Positions 1 through 5,209 are shown, counted from the first letter of the stretch. The stretch: DNA of 5,209 nt from Spongiibacteraceae bacterium (GCA_030618505.1 JAUXDF010000253.1:1-5209), one strand, 5' to 3'. The notes: generated by a model not told the origin, from the sequence alone. Program-made: numbers and translations.

Positions 1-70
1 CCTGGCCAACGCAAATCTAGCTCCTAGGCCTTTTCAAGGCCTTTAAGTCGCAAGATTTGCGTTGGCCAGG
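1..70. repeat. Nested palindromic element, long perfect hairpin
   Basis: Bases 1-18 and 53-70 are perfect reverse complements (CCTGGCCAACGCAAATCT and its complement). They enclose a 34-base centre that itself contains a second perfect inverted repeat, AGGCCTT at 26-32 and AAGGCCT at 36-42 with a 3-base loop. As RNA or single-stranded DNA this folds into a strong two-level hairpin. It lies 127 bases beyond the stop of the regulator gene. The outer arm reaches the window edge, so the stem may be longer. No T-run follows it on the plus strand, and the minus-strand flank is outside the window, so a terminator role is undecided. A dispersed intergenic palindromic repeat is the other good reading. 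No transposase is visible. Confidence 0.85.
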
Positions 71-79
71 ATCTCTTTG

Positions 80-92
80 TCCAGTTTCTGGA
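80..92. repeat. Small inverted repeat next to the large palindrome
   Basis: TCCAG (80-84) and CTGGA (88-92) form a perfect 5-bp stem around a TTT loop. With the 1-70 palindrome this makes a row of hairpins downstream of the regulator gene. It may be part of the same repeat element or a weak transcript end. Neither side has a clear T-run. The rest of 71-197 holds only an A/T-rich near-palindrome at 150-164 (GAAGAAA, one base, TTTCTTC) and no credible gene. Confidence 0.4.
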
Positions 93-197
93 TGGGCACT
101 AATTAAATCAGACTCATGCAAACAACTCTTTAACCAATAGTATTTGCCTGAAGAAATTTTCTTCGTGTCTCTTTTCCTCAACCAATTAAGTAGCTGT

Positions 198-1337
198 TTA
201 AAGGTGCGGAAGCTTAGGCCTGCAAGATTTCCGGTAACTACTGGGAGAGCTACCGTAGAAGCGCCGAAAACGGCGGGTAAAATAGAGTTGATCGGGGTAA
301 CCCACACGACCGGCAATCTCTGCAATTGATAGGTCGGTAAATTGCAAAAGATCGCTCGCTTTTTCCATTCGCACGGTGTCTCGCCAGCTAATCAGACTCG
401 TCCCCATCTGTGCGCGAAACAAGCTACTTAGATGAGAAATGGAAACGTCCACCATCGCAGCAAGCTCTTCAATTGAGATTGTTTCGTCGATATGTTGCAG
501 CAAATGATTGGCGACACGCGTAACCCGACTATCTCCTTTATCATCCGCAGCAGGTGCTACTTTCTTAATACGAATCAGCACACTTTCTAGCAAATTGTAG
601 GCAAGCCGTTCTTCCGTAGTATCGGATAATGACAATGTACTGATCATTTCCGTTAAACACGACTTCAATACCTCGGCCAAAGGCGACGCCAGCTCGATTA
701 CATAGGGTACTGAAAAGGGCTGGGCCCAATCCACTAATTCCACCCACTCAGGACGACACTTGAAATAGCACCAGTAACTCGTCCAGACCTCCTCGTCGGG
801 ATAACGCTCAAGCCGACATTCACAGGAGGGTGGCACCAGCACAAAGCTATTGGGTAAAATCGTAGTGCTCTTAGCTCCCGTTGTCAGAAGAGCACGGCCA
901 TCTACGGTGAAATAAAAAGTGTAATATTCAATAGCCACCGGATGTTCAATGGCAAAATCCGTAACACTGTTTCGCACATAACTGTTACGAGCACAAATAA
1001 TGGCACTGGGTAAAAAGGGATTGTGATGAAAGACCCTTAAGCAGTGCCGAACAAAACCGCATGCACTGGCCTCCGAGTCAGGATAACCATTCTTATCAAA
1101 CCGCTCGGCCCAAACTTGATGGATCCCGACAAAGCGGTCGAGCTCCTGGAATGCGCAGGTAAACATATCCAGCGACGCCTGTTGAATGCGATCCGGCTGC
1201 TGCCATGCGTGTAGCGTGAATTGACCCCAAAAAGGCAGAATTTTAGCGACTGCCGTTAACGAGGGCGTCTCCCCCTTCAGCATCCGATAGGTAATATGAG
1301 CGCACTCCATTAAATCAGAGTTCATAGAATAATCCAT
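198..1337 (-). CDS. AraC-family transcriptional regulator with long N-terminal extension
   Basis: A DNA-binding regulator of about 379 residues. Residues 112-205 resemble the cupin ligand/dimerisation domain of E. coli AraC (motifs VDGRALL, VLVPPSCE and the W-rich stretch WTSYWCYF). Residues 272-370 are the two-HTH AraC DNA-binding domain: first HTH about 289-312 (SISHLSSLFRAQMG), second about 336-362 (GYPDQLYFTRRFRR), ending in the typical SPSSYR. The DQLYF block equals that of E. coli AraC. Residues 1-110 match no family I recognise and make the protein about 87 residues longer than AraC. The start is uncertain: ATG at 1337 and ATG at 1325 (375 residues) both lack a good ribosome site. The reading frame is open back to 1514, but that start would overlap the divergent esterase gene. 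The inferred target is that esterase; arabinose control is not implied. Confidence 0.9.
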   Translation of the reverse strand: MDYSMNSDLMECAHITYRMLKGETPSLTAVAKILPFWGQFTLHAWQQPDRIQQASLDMFTCAFQELDRFVGIHQVWAERFDKNGYPDSEASACGFVRHCLRVFHHNPFLPSAIICARNSYVRNSVTDFAIEHPVAIEYYTFYFTVDGRALLTTGAKSTTILPNSFVLVPPSCECRLERYPDEEVWTSYWCYFKCRPEWVELVDWAQPFSVPYVIELASPLAEVLKSCLTEMISTLSLSDTTEERLAYNLLESVLIRIKKVAPAADDKGDSRVTRVANHLLQHIDETISIEELAAMVDVSISHLSSLFRAQMGTSLISWRDTVRMEKASDLLQFTDLSIAEIAGRVGYPDQLYFTRRFRRFYGSSPSSYRKSCRPKLPHL

Positions 1338-1340
1338 ATC
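1328..1340. repeat. 13-bp direct repeat, copy 1, over regulator start
   Basis: AATAATCCATATC occurs here and again at 1456-1468, in the same orientation and 128 bp apart. This copy covers the candidate regulator start codon at 1337. It contains TCCATA, the conserved half of the E. coli AraC site, but the TAGC part at the proper distance is poor. It is a candidate autoregulatory operator. Confidence 0.45.
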
Positions 1341-1449
1341 ATATTCGATTATTGTGTATAGGCTAGTACTGCCATCTGGGCTAAGATCGCATAAAATATT
1401 CGTAAATTGCAAGAGCAACAATAAGATAAAGCTATAACTACAAATGCAA

Positions 1450-1466
1450 TACCCAAATAATCCATA
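1450..1466 (+). promoter_or_regulatory. Candidate AraC-type operator half-site
   Basis: TACC-(7 bases)-TCCATA matches the E. coli AraC half-site pattern TAGC-N7-TCCATA at 9 of 10 specified bases. The TCCATA half lies inside the second copy of the 13-bp repeat (1456-1468). The neighbouring regulator keeps the DQLYF segment of AraC's second HTH, so similar base preference is plausible. The site is only 27 bases before the esterase ATG, so it would overlap the -10 or transcript start. That suits repression better than classical activation, and chance remains possible. Confidence 0.35.
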
Positions 1467-1481
1467 TCCATCCTGGCTTCC

Positions 1482-1487
1482 AAGGAG
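1482..1487 (+). promoter_or_regulatory. Strong ribosome binding site of the esterase gene
   Basis: AAGGAG lies 6 bases before the ATG at 1494. It fixes that start, which also yields a complete lipoprotein signal peptide. Confidence 0.85.
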
Positions 1488-1493
1488 ATAAAC

Positions 1494-3245
1494 ATGCGAT
1501 TCAAAGCCATACATCCCATCGTTACTTTTAGTATATTAATAATCTGCAACCTTCTGCTTGGCGCTTGCTCTGATCATGATAATGATGACCTGCAATCATC
1601 ACTACAGTGGCAACAAACCGATGTCGTTAAAACCAATAGCGGCTCGGTGGAAGCGACTGAGGGAGAAGACAACACCTTAGTCTGGAAAGCAATTCCCTAT
1701 GCAGAACCTCCGGTAGGCGCATTGCGATGGAAGGCTCCTCAAGCAGCGAAACCCTGGGCCGGTATTCGTGCCGAAACAGACTTTCCCGACGTCTGCTCAC
1801 AGCTGGACTTTACCGGCAGTGGCGCAGTGGTAGGCGGTGAAGATTGCCTATACTTAAACATCTGGCGACCCGACAGCCCTGAGAAAAATTTACCCGTCTA
1901 TGTATGGCTCCACGGCGGCGGCAATTCCATCGGTGGGGGCGCACAGACCGAGGGCTACTACGGTCACAGCGTTGCAAATCGCTCGAATATGGTATTTGTA
2001 TCGTTGAATTGGCGCCTAGGGCCCTTGGGCTGGCATGCCCACCCTGCTTTGCGCAGCGGTGATGATCCACTCAGTGATTCAGGTAATTTCGGCACTCTGG
2101 ACATAATACAATCTCTGCAATGGATTCAAGACAATATAGAAGCATTTGGCGGTGACCCCGACAATGTAACAATTACCGGAGAATCAGCAGGTGCCATGAA
2201 TGTCATGTCGCTGTTAATTTCTCCCCTTGCTGAAGGTTTATTTCACAAGGCTATCTCGCAGAGTGGTGGGGACATATCTCAGACCATGGCGCAGGCGGAG
2301 CTCAGCGCTAATGAGATGTTAGCCAAAATGCGAGTTAACGACGGTTTGGCCGCTAACCTTGAAGAAGCTGCTCAGCAGTTGACCGAACTCAGTAATGATG
2401 AAATCGAAAATTACCTGAGGAATGCAGAAACAGAACAACTATTGGCAGGTTATGACACCTTGGCTTTCGGTATGCTCAGCTTGCCAACAATATTCCGTGA
2501 TGGTGAAGTGGTTTCTGCCAGCGGTTTGCAAACTTACCAAGACGGAGGATACCTAAACAAGGTGCCGACTATTTTGGGCAGTAATCGCGATGAAACCAAA
2601 CTTTTTCTATTTACAGAATCTGCCTTTACTATTGATGGTGAATTTGATGAACCCTTTTTCAGTGCAGTCAGTCGCCTCAGCAGCGATAGCTATAAGGTAA
2701 ATGCCGTTGACAATCCCGCTCGTGCATTGGCAACTTACCCGGATCACCCAGGCATCTACGCTTACGAATTTTTGTGGGGAGCAGCTATCGGCGACAAACC
2801 CAGCCCGCTACCTGGCAACTTTCCATTAATGTTGGGTGCCTGCCATTCACTGGATGTGCCCTTTTTCTTTAATAGTGATAACTTTAACGAAATAATGAGT
2901 AGCTGGGTGTTTACTGAAGAAAACCGTGCGGGCCGAAAGGCGCTGACATCTGCAATGATGCGTTATGCCGCCGCGCTAGCTTACAACGGCAATCCCAATG
3001 AGAACATCGAAGATTTACCACACTGGAAAGCCTGGACCGAGAACCAGCCGCAGGTAATTATGTGGGATAGTAATGGAGATGAATTTGCGATATCCATGTC
3101 GAGTTCTGAAATGACCTTCGAAGACGTACGACAGCGCTTGCAAGACAGCGTCAGCACCGAGATATTTTCTCGATCACTGGAGTTCATAGAAAATGACGTA
3201 GTAACTAGCGCTTTTGCTGGATCACAAAACCTGTTGCAGGATTAG
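1494..3245 (+). CDS. Type-B carboxylesterase, predicted lipoprotein
   Basis: An alpha/beta-hydrolase of the carboxylesterase/cholinesterase family (583 residues) that hydrolyses carboxylic esters; the true substrate cannot be read from sequence. Residues 1-24 are a signal peptide ending in lipobox LGAC, so Cys25 should be lipidated. Ser at +2 favours the outer membrane. Family marks are all present: EDCLYLNIW (116-124), oxyanion-hole HGGG (140-143), nucleophile Ser231 in GESAG, acid Glu367 in GSNRDE, and His451 in GACHSLDVPFFF. Cys101 and Cys118 match the conserved N-terminal disulfide. Triad spacing resembles bacterial p-nitrobenzyl esterases, though the protein is longer than their roughly 490 residues. 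The gene looks intact. It is divergent from the AraC-type regulator, its probable controller. Periplasmic or surface breakdown of an external ester is the likely role. Confidence 0.95.
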   Translation: MRFKAIHPIVTFSILIICNLLLGACSDHDNDDLQSSLQWQQTDVVKTNSGSVEATEGEDNTLVWKAIPYAEPPVGALRWKAPQAAKPWAGIRAETDFPDVCSQLDFTGSGAVVGGEDCLYLNIWRPDSPEKNLPVYVWLHGGGNSIGGGAQTEGYYGHSVANRSNMVFVSLNWRLGPLGWHAHPALRSGDDPLSDSGNFGTLDIIQSLQWIQDNIEAFGGDPDNVTITGESAGAMNVMSLLISPLAEGLFHKAISQSGGDISQTMAQAELSANEMLAKMRVNDGLAANLEEAAQQLTELSNDEIENYLRNAETEQLLAGYDTLAFGMLSLPTIFRDGEVVSASGLQTYQDGGYLNKVPTILGSNRDETKLFLFTESAFTIDGEFDEPFFSAVSRLSSDSYKVNAVDNPARALATYPDHPGIYAYEFLWGAAIGDKPSPLPGNFPLMLGACHSLDVPFFFNSDNFNEIMSSWVFTEENRAGRKALTSAMMRYAAALAYNGNPNENIEDLPHWKAWTENQPQVIMWDSNGDEFAISMSSSEMTFEDVRQRLQDSVSTEIFSRSLEFIENDVVTSAFAGSQNLLQD

Positions 3246-3248
3246 CTG

Positions 3249-3277
3249 TCCTGTAACCGGTTTATTCAGGATTTTTT
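3249..3277 (+). terminator. Possible Rho-independent terminator of esterase gene
   Basis: TCCTG (3249-3253) pairs with CAGGA (3267-3271) and is followed directly by six T (3272-3277), just after the esterase stop. The 13-base loop contains the self-complementary AACCGGTT. The stem is short, so strength is doubtful. TCCTG could pair instead with an upstream CAGGA at 3237-3241. Confidence 0.4.
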
Positions 3278-3314
3278 GATATTCATTTTTAACTGCTCAT
3301 TCAAAGGGAGTTAA

Positions 3315-3404
3315 ATGACCAACATCAATAGGATGAGCATTTGGCATACAGTAAGTCTCGACCTGGAGGCCGCATTTTCTTACACTGTCACTACTATAAA
3401 TTGA
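3315..3404 (+). CDS. Possible 29-residue leader ORF, in frame with ParA gene
   Basis: ATG at 3315 follows AAAGGGAG (3303-3310) by 4 bases, a good ribosome site. The ORF encodes 29 residues (beginning MTNINRMSIWHTV) and stops at TGA 3402-3404. The stop is followed at once by an ATG (3405) in the same frame, which runs into the ParA gene. The peptide has no signal sequence, membrane segment or motif that I recognise. It may be a translated leader, the relic of an N-terminal extension, or chance. The strong ribosome site is the only positive evidence. Confidence 0.25.
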   Translation: MTNINRMSIWHTVSLDLEAAFSYTVTTIN

Positions 3405-3416
3405 ATGGTCATTGTC

Positions 3417-3422
3417 AGGGAG
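3417..3422 (+). promoter_or_regulatory. Ribosome binding site choosing the ParA start
   Basis: AGGGAG lies 9 bases before ATG 3432. The earlier in-frame ATG at 3405 has no such site, and it would add nine residues before the usual ParA start. A TATAAA at 3395-3400 could be a -10 box, which would put the transcript start near 3407 and exclude ATG 3405; its -35 is not convincing. The 11 bases AGGGAGTTAAA at 3417-3427 also occur at 3305-3315. Confidence 0.65.
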
Positions 3423-3431
3423 TTAAACAGC

Positions 3432-4241
3432 ATGCGGCGGGTGATTTTTAACCAAAAAGGCGGTGTAGGAAAATCCAGTATTACCTGTAACCTGGCGGCC
3501 ATCAGCGCCGCAGAGGGCCACAAAACACTGGTAGTTGACCTGGATGTGCAGGGTAATTCCAGTCTCTACCTCGGGCTCAACACGCATGAAACCTCCGAAA
3601 GTGAACTAGAAGACTCCATTGCCGGTCTGTTTAAGCAATCAACCGGAGGCTGGTTTGCCGCCAAAAAAGAAGCTGAAGAGTTCGTTTGGGAAACCGGTTT
3701 CGACAACCTATTCCTGATGCCCTCCAGTCCAGCCCTCGAACATATGGAAAAGGAACTGGAAAGTCGTTATAAAATCTACAAGCTCAGAGACGCTCTTGAT
3801 GATCTCAGCAAAGAATTTGACCGGATCTATATCGACACTCCCCCCAACTTTAATTTTTACAGCAAATCAGCTCTGATCGCCGCTCAAAGCACACTTATCC
3901 CCTTTGATTGCGACACTTTCTCCAAACAAGCGCTGTACAACCTGTTAAACAACCTTATTGAGCTAAAAGAAGATCACAACCCAAACCTGCAAGTTGAAGG
4001 CATTGTCGTCAACCAGTTCAATAGTCAGGCAAACTTGCCCAGAGAACTCATTGCAGAACTGGAGGAAGAACAACTTCCCGTACTGCGCAATTTCCTTTCA
4101 AGTTCGGTTAAAATGAAGGAGTCCCATCGCGCACAAAAACCACTCATTCACTTTGCCCCAAACCATAAACTCACTCAACAGTTTGTTGATCTTTATCGCT
4201 TGATTGAAAAGATAGAGACACCGGCAGAGGAGCTTGGCTAA
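3432..4241 (+). CDS. Orphan ParA-family (MinD/ParA-like) ATPase
   Basis: A deviant-Walker P-loop ATPase of 269 residues, from the family that positions DNA or protein cargo by ATP-dependent dimerisation, usually on the nucleoid or membrane. Seen: deviant Walker A KGGVGKSS (residues 9-16, with the signature first Lys9 and Lys14), the Walker A' segment LVVDLDVQGNS (33-43, Asp38), Walker B IYIDTPP (132-138, Asp135) and LIPFDCD (155-161). The start at Met1-Arg-Arg-Val-Ile-Phe-Asn-Gln is typical of ParA. No ParB gene, cargo gene or parS-like site was noticed nearby, so it appears to be an orphan. It resembles stand-alone ParA proteins I recall from Pseudomonas and related bacteria, whose cargo is unknown to me. 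The gene ends in tandem TAA codons (4239-4244), 20 bases from the end of the convergent acetyltransferase gene. A plasmid partition role is unlikely without a partner. Confidence 0.92.
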   Translation: MRRVIFNQKGGVGKSSITCNLAAISAAEGHKTLVVDLDVQGNSSLYLGLNTHETSESELEDSIAGLFKQSTGGWFAAKKEAEEFVWETGFDNLFLMPSSPALEHMEKELESRYKIYKLRDALDDLSKEFDRIYIDTPPNFNFYSKSALIAAQSTLIPFDCDTFSKQALYNLLNNLIELKEDHNPNLQVEGIVVNQFNSQANLPRELIAELEEEQLPVLRNFLSSSVKMKESHRAQKPLIHFAPNHKLTQQFVDLYRLIEKIETPAEELG

Positions 4242-4261
4242 TAATCAGGGCCTTGCAAACC

Positions 4262-4879
4262 CTAACATTGGGCTTCCATATAATGATGGTCAGAAACAGC
4301 AGGCAGAGAGGGCCGGTTGTAACGAAAAACCCGCGTCTCCACCGCTTTAAAGCCCAAGCGTTGATATAACCTTTCGGCATCGGGGTTTTTCTCTGATACA
4401 TCTAAAGAGAGAGACTGTAGCTGCGCATTTTTGGCCTGCGTTTGGGCGTAAGCAATCAGTGCCTGACCTATACCTTGGCCTCGCCGCGCAACATCTACTC
4501 CCAAATGCCCAACATAATAGCAACCTCTTCTAGGTGGCCTGATTAAGGTTTCCATCAACAGCCCGCGATACATTACCTGCACACCAGTAAACACACCATA
4601 ATAAGCGGTAATCGCTTTTATATTGCCCAGTGTCAGTCTGAAGAAATTTGCAGCTGTATAATTCACCATGCTACCGACAATACTGTCATCAAGCTCAGCC
4701 ACACAATGACAACGGTGGCTAAATGCACCATAGTTTCGCTTAAAAGCGTATTTCAGAAAACCCTTTGCCTGTCCCTCATAATCCGCGGAAAAAACATATT
4801 CAAACGCAGCTGGCCCTGAGCTATAGGTAAAAGGAATTACCTGCTTGGCGTCACCTGGCAGGGCTTTTCGAATTTGCAT
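4262..4879 (-). CDS. GNAT-family N-acetyltransferase
   Basis: A predicted acetyl-CoA-dependent acyltransferase of 205 residues, cytoplasmic, acceptor unknown. The acetyl-CoA pyrophosphate loop is clear: RRGQGIG at 132-138, after the beta strand YYVGHLGVDV (121-130). Further on come LSLDVSEKNPDAERLYQRLG (157-176), with the usual Asn165, and the closing GF that ends most GNAT folds. The N-terminus (IRKALPGDAKQV) is the usual first strand and helix. Residues 80-117 between the N-terminal sheet and motif A are longer than in minimal members such as RimI. The ATG at 4879 has a modest ribosome site (GGGTGA, 7 bases upstream). The gene converges on the ParA gene; no hairpin with a T-run was found in the 20-base gap. 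Small-molecule or protein acetylation cannot be told apart. Confidence 0.92.
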   Translation of the reverse strand: MQIRKALPGDAKQVIPFTYSSGPAAFEYVFSADYEGQAKGFLKYAFKRNYGAFSHRCHCVAELDDSIVGSMVNYTAANFFRLTLGNIKAITAYYGVFTGVQVMYRGLLMETLIRPPRRGCYYVGHLGVDVARRGQGIGQALIAYAQTQAKNAQLQSLSLDVSEKNPDAERLYQRLGFKAVETRVFRYNRPSLPAVSDHHYMEAQC

Positions 4880-4910
4880 CAGATATCACCCGAATGTTAT
4901 CCAGAACTTC

Positions 4911-4930
4911 ACTATTTGAACCGAAATAGT
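4911..4930. promoter_or_regulatory. Operator-like palindrome upstream of GNAT gene
   Basis: ACTATTT (4911-4917) and AAATAGT (4924-4930) are perfect inverted repeats around the 6-base centre GAACCG. The symmetric 20-bp site is 31 bases before the GNAT start codon, where a promoter or operator is expected. It could bind a dimeric regulator or form a weak hairpin in the 5' leader. No regulator is assigned. Confidence 0.4.
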
Positions 4931-4956
4931 AGCACATTGGCAAAGCCCATCAGCAG

Positions 4957-4985
4957 CGTACAGATTGATTAATTTCGTATATAAT
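4957..4985 (+). promoter_or_regulatory. Likely sigma70 promoter with GC-rich discriminator
   Basis: A perfect TATAAT (4980-4985) is followed at once by CCGCGCCGC and preceded by an A/T-rich stretch. The best -35 at 17 bases is CGTACA (4957-4962), which matches only the ACA half. A strong -10 with a GC-rich discriminator is typical of stable-RNA and translation-related promoters under stringent control. It reads toward the right edge, through the small ORF at 5028, so its main target may lie outside the window. Confidence 0.55.
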
Positions 4986-5027
4986 CCGCGCCGCTAACCA
5001 CCAATTGAAATAAAAGCGAAATACAAC

Positions 5028-5159
5028 ATGCATGGCATTACCCTTCCCCACTACTGCCGAATGTTTCTGGCAGCCATATTAAGCACCCTGATGACAACAT
5101 ACTGCCTTGCCATTACAAATGAAGACGAACGGATCAAGCCGAGAAACAAGGCGAAATAA
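5028..5159 (+). CDS. Possible small exported peptide, 43 residues
   Basis: ATG at 5028 opens 43 codons ending at TAA 5157-5159, about 40 bases after the TATAAT promoter. Residues 12-28 (MFLAAILSTLMTTYCLA) look like a signal-peptide core with a possible cleavage site after CLA. This would leave a highly charged tail of about 15 residues (ITNEDERIKPRNKAK). Met12 could also be the start. No Shine-Dalgarno site precedes either ATG, only an A-rich leader. I do not recognise the family. A cysteine at 26 does not make a convincing lipobox. The promoter and the signal-like composition support it; the missing ribosome site argues against. Confidence 0.35.
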   Translation: MHGITLPHYCRMFLAAILSTLMTTYCLAITNEDERIKPRNKAK

Positions 5160-5174
5160 GCCCTCTCGAGTTCT

Positions 5175-5202
5175 GTGCAAGTCCGGGGACAACTGCTATT
5201 AT
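5175..5202 (+). promoter_or_regulatory. Weak extended -10 promoter candidate near right edge
   Basis: TGCTATTAT (5194-5202) fits an extended -10 box, with GTGCAA (5175-5180) 16 bases upstream as a poor -35. It would serve a gene beyond the window. Apart from this, nothing was found in 5160-5209. Confidence 0.2.
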
Positions 5203-5209
5203 CTCGGTT

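Larger units (their letters stand above)
1338..1493. promoter_or_regulatory. Divergent control region between regulator and esterase
   Basis: This 156-bp A/T-rich stretch must hold the promoters of both genes. On the minus strand a TATACA box (complement of 1355-1360) lies about 18 bases before the regulator ATG, with only a poor -35 (TAGCCC, complement of 1378-1383) at 17-base spacing. On the plus strand TAAGAT (1422-1427) has a weak TTCGTA (1399-1404) at 17 bases; TATAAC (1433-1438) lacks a properly spaced -35. Weak -35 boxes are usual for promoters that need an activator, which fits an AraC-type partner. No promoter can be fixed by eye. Confidence 0.6.

Noticed and set aside
1..70. Integron attC site
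   Set aside because: The arms give GTTGGCC and GGCCAAC, which miss the GTTRRRY/RYYYAAC core, and the perfect stem lacks the extrahelical bases expected of attC. No integrase or cassette pattern is visible.
17..325. 102-codon ORF on the minus strand through the palindrome
   Set aside because: It overlaps the 3' end of the regulator in another frame and runs through the repeat. No protein family or credible ribosome site was seen.
1338..1514. Longer regulator start at 1514
   Set aside because: It would add 59 residues coded by the control region and overlap the esterase start, which has a strong ribosome site. The added residues look like translated intergenic DNA.
1810..2070. 86-codon minus-strand ORF inside the esterase gene
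   Set aside because: It is fully within a well-supported gene and its Arg/His/Cys-rich product is typical of an antisense shadow.
3405..3431. ParA start at ATG 3405
   Set aside because: It has no Shine-Dalgarno site, adds nine residues before the normal ParA N-terminus, and ATG 3432 has AGGGAG at workable spacing.
4242..4261. Bidirectional terminator between ParA and GNAT genes
   Set aside because: The 20-base gap has no stem of useful length with a flanking T-run on either strand.
4171..4401. 76-codon minus-strand ORF across the ParA-GNAT junction
   Set aside because: It overlaps both gene ends in other frames and has no recognisable domain.

Overview
The window looks like chromosomal DNA of a free-living, probably marine or aquatic gammaproteobacterium. 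This is judged from protein style (an orphan ParA of the type I recall from pseudomonads and marine relatives, an AraC-type regulator, a lipoprotein carboxylesterase), moderate GC and good Shine-Dalgarno sites. No marker gene fixes the taxon. Four well-supported genes fill most of it. No rRNA, tRNA, CRISPR array, transposase or phage gene was seen.

Layout. Bases 1-70 are a nested palindrome with an 18-bp perfect outer stem and a 7-bp inner stem, followed by a smaller hairpin at 80-92. Bases 198-1337 (minus) encode an AraC-family regulator whose cupin and DNA-binding halves resemble E. coli AraC, but which carries about 110 extra N-terminal residues. A 156-bp divergent control region follows. 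Then 1494-3245 (plus) encodes a type-B carboxylesterase with a lipoprotein signal and an intact Ser-Glu-His triad. A weak terminator lies just after it. Bases 3432-4241 (plus) encode an orphan ParA-type ATPase, preceded by a 29-codon ORF in the same frame that has its own ribosome site. Bases 4262-4879 (minus) encode a GNAT acetyltransferase converging on the ParA gene. The right end (4880-5209) holds an operator-like palindrome, a perfect -10 box with a GC-rich discriminator, and a possible 43-residue exported peptide.

How the genes work together. The clearest functional unit is the divergent regulator-esterase pair. The likely model is that the AraC-like protein senses a small molecule, perhaps an ester substrate or hydrolysis product, and controls the surface-anchored esterase. 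Two copies of a 13-bp sequence in the control region, one inside a match to the E. coli AraC half-site pattern, fit this model. The ParA and GNAT genes show no link to the pair or to each other beyond convergence.

I see no convincing new multi-gene system. The items most worth a second look are the left-end palindrome, the operator candidates, the extended AraC-like regulator, the in-frame mini-ORF before the ParA gene and the small putative exported peptide.
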